A stretch of DNA of 64,000 nucleotides from Chitinophaga rhizophila (lineage in GTDB: Bacteria > Bacteroidota > Bacteroidia > Chitinophagales > Chitinophagaceae), in the NCBI RefSeq assembly GCF_019492185.1, contig NZ_JAICCF010000005.1, positions 310,001 through 374,000 on the forward strand. Reading direction: 5' to 3'. Under the pieces are notes generated by a model, which searched no databases, had not been told where the DNA came from, and saw only the letters and a program-made list of their open reading frames with translations. A program made the position numbers and the translations under genes. How positions within the stretch are numbered: the first letter of the stretch is position 1; the number at the start of each line of letters is the position of its first letter. Positions 51,512 through 59,718 of this stretch are shown here, piece by piece.

Positions 51512-52201
51512 ATGAAAGCACTTATCACCTCATTCTTTATTTTGCTACTAACAGTCACCGGTATACATGCCCATGCTCAACCTCCTGTAATAGGTGCATG
51601 GAAGTCGTTGTCCGGGAATACGACATCATTATTACTGGTAACACCTGGTTACTATAGTATAGTCAACTACGATGCTTCCGGATTTAAGTCTACTACCGGC
51701 GGTACCTGGACTGATGCAGGAAATACGAAGGTAGAGTTTGATTCGGCAGACTCATCACAGGTAGGGAAGACGATGGAGCCTAGCGTTACATTTGAAGGCA
51801 ACAACCTTATCACTTTTATGGGTGGTAAAAATATTACCTGGACGCGGGTGGATGAGGGCAACAGCCAGATGACTGGTGTGTGGCAGATCACTGGTAGAGA
51901 GATTGACGGAAAGATGAACCAGATGAAACCTGGAGACCGGAAAACTATCAAAATCCTGACAGGTACAAAGTTTCAATGGATTGCCATGAATACTAAAACA
52001 GGGCAGTTTTTTGGAACTGGCGGAGGTACCTACTCGTTCGAGAACGGAGTATATACGGAAAAGATCGAATTTTTCTCGAGAGACAACAGCAGGGTAGGAG
52101 CAACGCTTTCATTTAAGGGTGCTGTAGACGGCAATAAGTGGGATCATAGCGGTAAGAGCTCTAAAGGAGACCCTATCCATGAGGAATGGACCCGTCAGTA
52201 A
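51512..52201 (+). CDS. Secreted lipocalin-like protein of two repeats
   Basis: A 229-residue protein with a signal peptide (ALITSFFILLLTVTGIHAHAQ). Two similar beta-rich halves follow: the first starts GAWKSLSGNTTSLLLVTPGYYS, the second GVWQITGREIDGKMNQMKPG ... GTYSFENGVYTEKIEF. The pattern is that of small Bacteroidota secreted proteins related to DUF4488/lipocalin-like families. Periplasmic or surface ligand binding is inferred. A terminator follows at 52229. Confidence 0.65.
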   Translation: MKALITSFFILLLTVTGIHAHAQPPVIGAWKSLSGNTTSLLLVTPGYYSIVNYDASGFKSTTGGTWTDAGNTKVEFDSADSSQVGKTMEPSVTFEGNNLITFMGGKNITWTRVDEGNSQMTGVWQITGREIDGKMNQMKPGDRKTIKILTGTKFQWIAMNTKTGQFFGTGGGTYSFENGVYTEKIEFFSRDNSRVGATLSFKGAVDGNKWDHSGKSSKGDPIHEEWTRQ

Positions 52202-52228
52202 CGACCACTGGCATAGCATACGAAAAAA

Positions 52229-52258
52229 GAAGGGCTGTCTCTCTGAGGCAGCCCTTTA
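52229..52258. terminator. Intrinsic terminator, possibly bidirectional
   Basis: AAGGGCTG (52230-52237) pairs with CAGCCCTT (52249-52256), with A-rich and T-rich flanks. It lies between the lipocalin-like and the convergent OmpH-like gene. Confidence 0.75.
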
Positions 52259-52278
52259 GGTTCACAATGGATGAATGA

Positions 52279-52791
52279 CTACTTAATACCAAGTCTCTGT
52301 TTCGCTGCTGGTAACAGATCCTCACAGGTAGCCGTTATAACAATATCCTTTGAGTTATCAAGTACGCATACAAATCCTTTTTCAGCGGCCAGGTCAGCAA
52401 CTGCCTTCTTTGCTTTAGCAATAATGGGTGCAGTCATCTGTTGCTCCTTTTCATTCAGTCGTTGCTCCATTTTGGCATTATACTGTTCTATATTGGCTTT
52501 AGCTGTTTCCAGTTCTCTAATCTTCAGATTCTTTATATCAGCGTTGAGTGTCGCTTCGGTCTCCTGGAACTTAGCCAGTTTAGCCTGAAACTCATTTACC
52601 AGTTCCTGTCCGTCTTTTGACATCTCCTGCTGATAAAGCTGCAGGGTATCAAAGGCCCTTTTTGCTTCAGGCATACCCATTATCAGTTGTTGCATATTTA
52701 CGTAGGCAATTTTAGCCTGAGCAAAGCCTGTCGAAGAAGCTAAGGTCATCATTGCAATTAATGCCAGTACAATTGTAGATCTTTTTGCCAT
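52279..52791 (-). CDS. OmpH/Skp family periplasmic chaperone
   Basis: A 170-residue protein with a signal peptide (TIVLALIAMMTLASSTGFAQ), the AKIAYVNMQQLIMGMPEAKRAFDTL start typical of OmpH/Skp, and a long coiled-coil middle (residues about 55-125, rich in Lys, Glu, Gln). The C-terminal KGFVCVLDNSKDIV strand closes the family's body domain. Skp chaperones carry unfolded outer-membrane proteins through the periplasm. Bacteroidota usually have two OmpH copies beside bamA; here the gene stands apart, so it is probably an additional paralog. Confidence 0.9.
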   Translation of the reverse strand: MAKRSTIVLALIAMMTLASSTGFAQAKIAYVNMQQLIMGMPEAKRAFDTLQLYQQEMSKDGQELVNEFQAKLAKFQETEATLNADIKNLKIRELETAKANIEQYNAKMEQRLNEKEQQMTAPIIAKAKKAVADLAAEKGFVCVLDNSKDIVITATCEDLLPAAKQRLGIK

Positions 52792-52908
52792 GTCAATTTC
52801 TTATAGGTTTATGTATAGGTGACGGTGTAAAAATGAAGAATCGTATTGAAATAAAAAGTTAAAGGATTTGTAAAGGAACGTTAACTGTCTTTGCTTTAAA
52901 ATAAAGCA

Positions 52909-52940
52909 AAAGGGCCGTACCGTCAGACGGTACGACCCTT
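52909..52940 (-). terminator. Intrinsic terminator of fucosidase gene
   Basis: Read on the minus strand, AAGGGTCGTACCGTC pairs with GACGGTACGGCCCTT (one mismatch) and is followed by TTTTGCTTTATTTT. It lies 18 bases after the GH29 stop. Confidence 0.85.
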
Positions 52941-52958
52941 CACATGTATGTTTGCGCA

Positions 52959-54380
52959 CTACACGTTAATCTTGAAAGCGGCGCTGTATTTCAGGCCGTT
53001 TTTTTCCTGTATGTTCTTTGGAACCCGGATGGTGAGTTGTCCGTCTTTCAGCGTCCATTGTAGTTTTGCTTTACTGCCTAACAATGTCACTTTATTCACT
53101 TTTTTCACATCCTGTACGGAGAAAGTTACTTCGGCCGGCAGCTTCACTTCATCTGTCTCAGATGTATAGAATGCATATAATGAATGCTGGTCTTTAGACT
53201 GTGTGAAATAGATGTTTTTTTCGGAATAAGGCGCTACAGGTCTTGAGCCATGTATACCTTCGCCATTGATGTCCATCCATTTACCCATATCTTCCATGCG
53301 CTTATAGACGTCCGGAGCCCAGTCGCCTTTAGCACTCGGACCTACACCCAGCAGTAGGTTACCACCTCTGGATACAATCTTGATCAACGTTTCTACCAGC
53401 GTACGGGATGATTTAAATTCATCGCGGGAGGTATGCGTCCAGGAGTTACCCATTGTCATGCAGGTTTCCCATGGGTAAGGCAATGGTTTATCAGGAATTG
53501 ACTGTTCAGGCGTAGTATAGTTCTCAAACTCACCTGGAACTGTTCTGTCAACTACTATAAGGCCTGGCTGATGAGTACGCGCCATATTTACAATACCCTT
53601 CATATCGAGTATTTCATTGCGTTTACTATTGGTTCTAACCCATCCGCCGTCCAGCCAAAGGATATCAATCGGACCATAACCTGTCATCAGTTCTTCTATC
53701 TGTCTGTAGGTATAGTCGTTGAAGCGTTTCCAGCGTTCCGGGAACTTCTTTACATCATAGTTGGCATGTTCATCCGCAGGGGGATAGTATTTCCACCAAT
53801 AATCCTGGCTGTGCCAGTCTGGTTTGGAGAAGTATGCGCCGATCATAAAGCTGTCTTTACGGAAGGCATCAAAGATCTCTTTGGTCACGTTACTCCGTGG
53901 GTTCTTTGAAAACGGCGTATTAGTACTTGTGATCTTATAGTCAGTTTCTTTTGTATCGAACATGCAAAAGCCGTCATGGTGTTTGGTGGTGAACACCACA
54001 TACTTCATACCGGCTGCCTTTGCTGCTTTCTCCCATTTTTCAGGATTGAAATCAACCGGATTAAAGTCGTGCTGCAAGTTTTCATATGCTGCCCTGTAAA
54101 CATTATAATCCTCGCTATAGGGGCCTTTTCTTACAACCCAGTCCACAGGACAAATGCTCCAGCTTTCTACCTCTTCCCATAATGTATAGGTGCCCCAGTG
54201 CATAAATAATCCAAAGCGCTGGTCCTGCCATTTTGATAGTTTTCTGATAACCAGGGGATCCTTTGGAGCCTGGTAGTCTTTTGACATTTCATGTACCCCT
54301 TCGTTCTGCTGTGCGGATACATCTTTTCCCATCAGCATGCATGCTACTAATAGTGGGAGTACTCCGAATGATTTCCTCAT
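52959..54380 (-). CDS. Alpha-L-fucosidase, GH29
   Basis: A 473-residue secreted enzyme with a signal peptide (LPLLVACMLMGKDVSAQ). The GH29 barrel is clear: WQDQRFGLFMHWGTYTLWEE, KHHDGFCMFDTK (133-144), and the nucleophile D244 in DILWLDGGW. The C-terminal ~110 residues form a small beta-sandwich (VTFSVQDVKKVNKVTLLGSK). GH29 enzymes release alpha-L-fucose from oligosaccharides with retention. The acid/base residue varies in this family and was not assigned. There is no SusC/D pair nearby, so it is not in a typical utilisation locus. Confidence 0.9.
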   Translation of the reverse strand: MRKSFGVLPLLVACMLMGKDVSAQQNEGVHEMSKDYQAPKDPLVIRKLSKWQDQRFGLFMHWGTYTLWEEVESWSICPVDWVVRKGPYSEDYNVYRAAYENLQHDFNPVDFNPEKWEKAAKAAGMKYVVFTTKHHDGFCMFDTKETDYKITSTNTPFSKNPRSNVTKEIFDAFRKDSFMIGAYFSKPDWHSQDYWWKYYPPADEHANYDVKKFPERWKRFNDYTYRQIEELMTGYGPIDILWLDGGWVRTNSKRNEILDMKGIVNMARTHQPGLIVVDRTVPGEFENYTTPEQSIPDKPLPYPWETCMTMGNSWTHTSRDEFKSSRTLVETLIKIVSRGGNLLLGVGPSAKGDWAPDVYKRMEDMGKWMDINGEGIHGSRPVAPYSEKNIYFTQSKDQHSLYAFYTSETDEVKLPAEVTFSVQDVKKVNKVTLLGSKAKLQWTLKDGQLTIRVPKNIQEKNGLKYSAAFKINV

Positions 54381-54513
54381 GTATAGACCTGTTTAAATAA
54401 GTATTCTTTAGCCGCTGTAAGATCCGGAATTGCCTTGTACCCGGTGCGCATATTTTAGCAGATGCTGATGGACTTTTACCTGTTTTCAGCAAGGGGTGCT
54501 GAAAATCTATCAA

Positions 54514-55089
54514 TTATTGTCTGAAAGTAAGGTCGAAGTTGATGGTAACCAGTTCTCCTGTTTTAAATTTTCCGAACAGGAAAGTGGGTGGATCAATCTC
54601 AAAATCCCGCATATCTATCTGTTTGCTGCCTCGGATATTGATACTACGGTCTTTGTTGATCTTCGCAGCTGCTACCAGGTCAACTTCTCTGGTGGCTCCG
54701 GCAACATTCAGTGTACCTTTACAACTGATCAAAGTGCCTTGTTTGGAAATTTCCGCTTTTATCAGGTTGAAGGTAATAGTCGGATATTCTTTTGTTTTTA
54801 ACGCTTTATAGGCAACTGCATCAAGACCTGTCCGTTCACTTTTCATACTTTCTGCAGGCATGGTAAAATTGAGCAGGGATAATCCACCCAGTTCTCCATC
54901 TTCATAGAATGTAAAAGTAGCATTACAGGCAATTTTGGATGTCTTCATCTCCCAGTCATGCATAGTGGAGGTACCATTGATGGTGAGATTGAAGTCATTC
55001 CTCTGCTGATACTGAACCTGGGAGAAAACGTTCAAGGTGATAGGGTGGATAAACAACAATAATGCGATCGATTTGAGTAGTGTTTTCAT
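54514..55089 (-). CDS. YceI family secreted protein
   Basis: A 191-residue protein with a signal peptide (SIALLLFIHPITLNVFSQ) and the YceI fold: FNLTINGTSTMHDWEMKTSKI, YKALKTKEYPTITFNLIKAEI, and GTLNVAGATREVDLVAAAKI. The HDW element replaces the more usual HxxS. It is a periplasmic lipid-binding protein by family. It is separated by 132 bases from the fucosidase gene start and may share its transcript, although no shared function is evident. Confidence 0.85.
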   Translation of the reverse strand: MKTLLKSIALLLFIHPITLNVFSQVQYQQRNDFNLTINGTSTMHDWEMKTSKIACNATFTFYEDGELGGLSLLNFTMPAESMKSERTGLDAVAYKALKTKEYPTITFNLIKAEISKQGTLISCKGTLNVAGATREVDLVAAAKINKDRSINIRGSKQIDMRDFEIDPPTFLFGKFKTGELVTINFDLTFRQ

Positions 55090-55297
55090 AAATCCGTTTA
55101 CTTAATTTGACACTGCAAATTAGCAGCCTGTACCGGGGTGGCGTATGACCATGATCAGTATCTCTGATGATTATTACTTCCTATTGCACTGATTACGGTG
55201 AGTATAGGGGACAGTCAACAGTAATACAGGCTATTATGGGAATCCCCGGAAAATGCATAATTTGTCTGTATCACTCAACCAAAATCAGTTGTCACTT

Positions 55298-56587
55298 ATG
55301 AAATCCCCGGTATTCGTACTTCTTACATTATTTCCTTTGCTATCATTCGCCCAGCAGAAAGACCTGGGTAAACATGTTGCTGGTGTGAAAGATTCTGTGG
55401 TTGCCTGGAGAAGGTATCTGCACCAGTATCCTGAATTATCTAACCGGGAGTATAAAACAGCCGCTTACGTAGCTGCAAGATTAAAGGCATTAGGCCTGGA
55501 AGTGCAGACCGGTGTTGCTAAAACCGGGGTAGTAGCATTGCTCAAAGGTGGTAAGCCAGGACCTGTCGTAGCCCTCCGCGCCGATATGGATGCCCTGCCA
55601 GTATACGAGAGAGCGACACTTCCATTCAGATCTGTTGATTCTGCCGACTATCTGGGACAACAAGTGCCCGTAATGCATGCCTGTGGGCATGATACCCACG
55701 TAGCCATGTTGCTTGGGGCGGCTACTGTGCTCTCTGCAATGAAAAAAGAGGTGCCAGGTACGGTGAAGTTCATCTTTCAACCGGCTGAAGAAGGAGCTCC
55801 CGGAGATGAAGAAGGAGGTGCGCCACTCATGATCAAAGAAGGCGTTATGGACAATCCGAAAGTGGATGCCATATTCGGGATGCATATTAACTCACAGACT
55901 CCTGTGGGTACAGTGAAGTTCAAATCCGGGGCAGAAATGGCATCCAGTGATTGGTTTGTAGTTAAAGTGAAGGGCCGGCAATCACATGGTTCACAGCCAT
56001 GGCATGGAATAGACCCGGTAGTTGTGGCTGCACAGATTATTCAGGCGTTTCAGACTATCGTAAGTCGTCAGGCGGAGCTGACTAAGGCACCGGTGGTTAT
56101 CACTGTCGGTAAGATACATAGTGGGGTAAGAAGTAACATCATCCCCGAGGAACTGGTAATGGAGGGTACCATCCGTACGCTGGATAGCAGGATGCAAAAA
56201 GAAGTACACGAGCGGATGAAACTGACTGCACAGAAGATTGCGGAAGCATCAGGTGCGACTGCCGAAGTTTCTATTGATACTAAAACAAAGGTGACTTATA
56301 ATGATCCGGCGCTGGTGAAACAGATGTTACCCAGCATTGAGGCGGCTATCGGGAAGGAACATGTACAGGAGGCTGAATGGACTACCGGTGCAGAAGATTT
56401 CTCTTTCTATGGAGATAAAGCTCCCGCATTCTTCTTCTTTCTGGGAGGTCTTCCTCCAGGACAAGACCCTGCTAAAGCAGCCGCTCACCATACTCCGGAC
56501 TTCTATATCGATGATTCCCGCCTGGATGCCGGCGTGAAAATATTCTGTCAGTTGGTACTGGATTATAATAAAAATGGCAAAAAGTAG
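55298..56587 (+). CDS. M20 family amidohydrolase, secreted
   Basis: A 429-residue enzyme with a signal peptide (VFVLLTLFPLLSFAQQ), so it is periplasmic or secreted. The M20D core is complete: RADMDALP (94-101), MHACGHDTH (126-134) with metal ligands C129, H131, and E164-E165 in QPAEEG. A dimerisation domain follows with GRQSHGSQPWHGIDP, and ITVGKIHSG. The last metal ligand region reads GAEDFSFYG ... AHHTPDF. This group includes N-acyl-amino acid and hippurate hydrolases. ATG 55298 is preferred to one 15 codons upstream, because it places the signal peptide at the N-terminus. Confidence 0.9.
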   Translation: MKSPVFVLLTLFPLLSFAQQKDLGKHVAGVKDSVVAWRRYLHQYPELSNREYKTAAYVAARLKALGLEVQTGVAKTGVVALLKGGKPGPVVALRADMDALPVYERATLPFRSVDSADYLGQQVPVMHACGHDTHVAMLLGAATVLSAMKKEVPGTVKFIFQPAEEGAPGDEEGGAPLMIKEGVMDNPKVDAIFGMHINSQTPVGTVKFKSGAEMASSDWFVVKVKGRQSHGSQPWHGIDPVVVAAQIIQAFQTIVSRQAELTKAPVVITVGKIHSGVRSNIIPEELVMEGTIRTLDSRMQKEVHERMKLTAQKIAEASGATAEVSIDTKTKVTYNDPALVKQMLPSIEAAIGKEHVQEAEWTTGAEDFSFYGDKAPAFFFFLGGLPPGQDPAKAAAHHTPDFYIDDSRLDAGVKIFCQLVLDYNKNGKK

Positions 56588-56589
56588 GC

Positions 56590-56629
56590 ATCAGGGATCA
56601 GCCATTGGAAACAATGCCTGATCCCTGAT
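56590..56629. terminator. Bidirectional hairpin with GAAA tetraloop
   Basis: The arms starting ATCAGGGATCAG and ending CTGATCCCTGAT extend inward through CATTG/CAATG with one C-C mismatch, closed by GAAA. The stem has 17 pairs. It lies three bases after the M20 stop and 18 bases before the S8 stop, ideally placed to end both convergent genes. The T-run is weak. Confidence 0.7.
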
Positions 56630-56647
56630 ACCGGTCTATTTATCTGT

Positions 56648-58141
56648 TTAGTAGCTTACCGCTTTCCCAGCATTTATTTGTCCGTTACCAAAGAACGGAT
56701 CTCTGCCTGGCGCGCCATAGTCATTGGATGACTTACGTAGGATCAGTTCCACCAGTAACGGGTTCATATTCTTGTGTTTTCCGTACAGTAAGGCAATGGC
56801 AGCACTTGCATGCGGAGCCGCCATACTGGTGCCGGAAGACCAGCCATAGCCGTATTCATTGGTTTCTTCGTCCCAGAAGCCGATATTGAAGATAAAGTCA
56901 AACACATATTCAAAGTAGGTGATACCTGCTACAGTAACTATCTGTGTATTTAAAGGAATGGAATAGTTACCGCCTGGCGCTCCATAAGACACGAAGTTCT
57001 TACCATGATTGGTAAAGATCGATGGCAGGTACAGCGTGGTGTCCTGGTTGATGCCCCAGCCCAGCGGACCATTAGAAGCTATGGAAATTACGCCCAGTGC
57101 AGCTGCCGGATAAGTAATAAAGCGCTTTTCAACATCGTAGTTATAGGCATCATTACCAGCGGCTGCTACTACAGTCGTACCACGCAGGTTGGCATACAGT
57201 GTAGCCCTGTTAATGGCGATGATCAGGTCTTTGACATCCCTGTTATATTCTACTACGTAATCATCAGATGGGTCATCAGGGGTGCCATTATCATCGGTGA
57301 AGGTCTTACGTGGCAGCTCGCCGCCAAGACTCATATTGATAACGTCTGCATTATGATTAGTGGCATAGAATATACCATCAATGATACTACTGAAAGGACC
57401 GCTACCGGCATCGTTCAATACTTTCACAAGTATCAGCTTAGCTTCCGGGGCAACCCCAACTACTCCATTCGCATCGTCAATGGCTGCAATGGTACCTGCT
57501 ACGTGCGACCCGTGGCTGAAGCCTTCAAGGCCATGGTACTGTACTTCCTCTCCTTCAATGAAGCTATGAGTCAGAATGATGTTAGGTTTGATTTCCGGGT
57601 TATTCAGCAGGAAGCCACCATCAAGTACTGCCACCTTAGTGCCCCTGCCACGATAACCTTTGGACCATGCCTGAGGCGCTTTAATGGATTGCAGACCCCA
57701 CTGTAACGCGCTAAACGGGTTGTTGGCAAGCGGATTACTTTTGGCATTGGAAACTGCATTAGATGAAGGCTTATTGGCGCGGAATGTCTTTTCCGGCAGC
57801 CGCCAGTTCAGCACTACATCCACTACTACCGATTGTACATCAGCAATCTTTCTTGCTTTTTCCGGGAAAGAAGGATCAGGCGTCTGTACGCGAATCAATC
57901 CCAGTTCCTGGTTGGCTGATTTTAACTTAAAGTTCCTTACACGCAACTGTGTCAGGCTCTCGGAAATACCTTCCAGTTTTGCGCCTTCTTTGGCGATAAT
58001 CAGAAAACTTCTGTCTTGGTGCTTTTGGGGTGTTAATACGCCGTCACGAACACGAAGGGTTTTGTCGTCTTTTCTACAGGAAGCTACAGTCATTAGCAGC
58101 ATGAGGGGCAACGCCAGGGGTAATAGTCGATGTCTTTTCAT
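56648..58141 (-). CDS. S8 subtilisin-like serine protease lipoprotein
   Basis: A 497-residue lipoprotein (VASC lipobox, Cys22). An N-terminal inhibitor-like propeptide (about 45-112) is followed by the S8 domain: catalytic D174 in VAVLDGGF, H213 in SHGSHVAGTIA, oxyanion N330 in VAAAGND and S439 in SSGTSMAAPHAS. All three catalytic residues are present. An insertion around 280-300 (TDDNGTPDDPSDDY) is rich in Asp and may bind calcium. It would be tethered to the outer or inner membrane facing the periplasm or exterior. Confidence 0.9.
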   Translation of the reverse strand: MKRHRLLPLALPLMLLMTVASCRKDDKTLRVRDGVLTPQKHQDRSFLIIAKEGAKLEGISESLTQLRVRNFKLKSANQELGLIRVQTPDPSFPEKARKIADVQSVVVDVVLNWRLPEKTFRANKPSSNAVSNAKSNPLANNPFSALQWGLQSIKAPQAWSKGYRGRGTKVAVLDGGFLLNNPEIKPNIILTHSFIEGEEVQYHGLEGFSHGSHVAGTIAAIDDANGVVGVAPEAKLILVKVLNDAGSGPFSSIIDGIFYATNHNADVINMSLGGELPRKTFTDDNGTPDDPSDDYVVEYNRDVKDLIIAINRATLYANLRGTTVVAAAGNDAYNYDVEKRFITYPAAALGVISIASNGPLGWGINQDTTLYLPSIFTNHGKNFVSYGAPGGNYSIPLNTQIVTVAGITYFEYVFDFIFNIGFWDEETNEYGYGWSSGTSMAAPHASAAIALLYGKHKNMNPLLVELILRKSSNDYGAPGRDPFFGNGQINAGKAVSY

Positions 58142-58718
58142 AGCGATTTTTTGTTTTAAATGTGAATGGAATAGAAAATGGATTGGTGGAAATATCGGAA
58201 TGTGCTCTTTGGTTGACTACAGTCTATTCGTAAAAAGGGTTAAGTGAATGTAAATAAATTATTTAGAATAAAAAATAACCGTCTGGGCGTGTTTTGGCAT
58301 CATATAATTTCCATATTTGAAAACCTGTTAAAGTGATGCTGAGGAATCCCTGGATGGAATGGCAGACCCTAACACACATATGGTAAGTATAATATCAGTA
58401 ATATCCTCACATGACAGGTATCACAGGACTATAACCCGGTTAGGTAGAAGCAAAAGCCATAAATGGAACGGCAGGCCACAGTCAATACCTGCCCAGGAGA
58501 GTCCCCGGCAAGCCCCTCCCTGAAACTGCCCTTACCCCACCCGCAACCGGCACGCAGCATACAGCGGTCCCGGAGTAGTGTGTTGTTGTTAAGGTGCTGA
58601 TTATCAGATTGAACCTGAGCTATAGCGCTTTAAATACACTATTCCCCGTGCAGATAGTCATCTATTAACTATATTTGACGTTTATTTAGCTGGAATATTA
58701 ATCACATTAAGAAAGTAC
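58142..58718. other. Intergenic region with C-rich tract
   Basis: About 575 bases between divergent genes. It contains a cluster of five C-tracts at 58513-58542 (G-tracts on the minus strand), a -7 box at 58670, and otherwise no supported gene. Base composition changes sharply: AT-rich near the protease, GC-rich around 58440-58580. Confidence 0.5.
58670..58677 (+). promoter_or_regulatory. Predicted -7 box of PfkB kinase
   Basis: TATATTTG matches TAnnTTTG, 42 bases before ATG 58719. No TTG is seen at -33. Confidence 0.4.
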
Positions 58719-59612
58719 ATGTACGATATTTGTTGTGTAGGGCATATCACGTTGGATAAGGTAGTAACCACAAAATCAGTGGTACACATGGCTGGAGGCA
58801 CTTCATTTTACTTTTCCAATGCTATCCGTCATATGGATATTAAATACAGGCTGGTAACTGCACTTGCTGAAAGTGAGATGAACACTGTAGCCGACCTGAG
58901 AGCCAAAGGCATAGAAATTGACGCCTTACCAAGCAGACACACTGTCTATTTCGAGAATATTTACTCCGAAAACCAGGATCATCGCACGCAGCGTGTTTTA
59001 CAAAAAGCAGATCCTTTTTCCATAGAAGCACTCTCTCATACTGAAGCTAAAATCTTTCACCTCGGTCCATTACTGGCAGACGATATTCCGGTTGAGCTGA
59101 TCAGGTCTCTCTCCACAAGAGGACAAGTTGCTCTGGACGTACAGGGTTATCTCCGTAAGGTAGAAAACCATAACGTACACGCTATTGACTGGCCGGCTAA
59201 ACAGGAAGCGCTGAAATATATCCATACACTCAAAGCCAATGAGCATGAAATGGAAGTGCTGACCGGACATAAAGAAGTACGTAAAGGCGCTATGGTGCTG
59301 GCTGAGTGGGGTGTTAAGGAAGTAGTTATCACGCTGGGTAGTATGGGCTCTGTGATCTATGCCGATGGCGTGTTCCATCGTATACCGGCATATGTACCAA
59401 CAATGGTCATCGATGCTACCGGTTGCGGAGATACGTATATGGCAGGTTTCCTGTATCAGCGTATTAAAGGCGCTTCTCTGCAACAGGCGGGTGAATTTGC
59501 TGCGGCCATGGCCACCCTCAACATTGAGTCTTCAGGCCCATTCACCGGTACCAAACAGGATGTACTGGACCTCCTGGCCAATAGCAGGGAAAAAATCTTT
59601 GCCGAACTCTGA
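58719..59612 (+). CDS. PfkB family sugar kinase
   Basis: A 297-residue cytoplasmic kinase. The N-terminal MYDICCVGHITLDKVV and MAGGTSFYFSNA are the family's substrate-side elements. The C-terminal signature IDATGCGDTYMAGF (231-244) carries the anion hole and catalytic base D238. Residues 205-212 (TLGSMGSV) form the nucleotide-side element. Ribokinase-family members phosphorylate sugars, nucleosides or inositol. The next gene, 106 bases downstream across a terminator, is a GH32 fructan hydrolase, so fructose kinase is an attractive guess, but the substrate is not proven. Confidence 0.85.
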   Translation: MYDICCVGHITLDKVVTTKSVVHMAGGTSFYFSNAIRHMDIKYRLVTALAESEMNTVADLRAKGIEIDALPSRHTVYFENIYSENQDHRTQRVLQKADPFSIEALSHTEAKIFHLGPLLADDIPVELIRSLSTRGQVALDVQGYLRKVENHNVHAIDWPAKQEALKYIHTLKANEHEMEVLTGHKEVRKGAMVLAEWGVKEVVITLGSMGSVIYADGVFHRIPAYVPTMVIDATGCGDTYMAGFLYQRIKGASLQQAGEFAAAMATLNIESSGPFTGTKQDVLDLLANSREKIFAEL

Positions 59613-59636
59613 TCTTAAACGAAATCTTAATAATAC

Positions 59637-59674
59637 TGAGTCCGTAGGTGAATGCCTGCGGACTCATTTTGTTT
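59637..59674 (+). terminator. Intrinsic terminator after PfkB kinase
   Basis: TGAGTCCGTAGG (59637-59648) pairs with CCTGCGGACTCA (59655-59666) with one wobble, followed by TTTTGTTT. Confidence 0.85.
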
Positions 59675-59718
59675 AAAGAATTATTTGCCTATTTTACGGC
59701 GTACTAAAGTTCCACCGT

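Noticed and set aside
57684..58247. Plus-strand frame of 187 codons opposite the S8 protease start
   Set aside because: The minus strand carries the lipobox and catalytic motifs; the opposite frame has no recognisable protein features.
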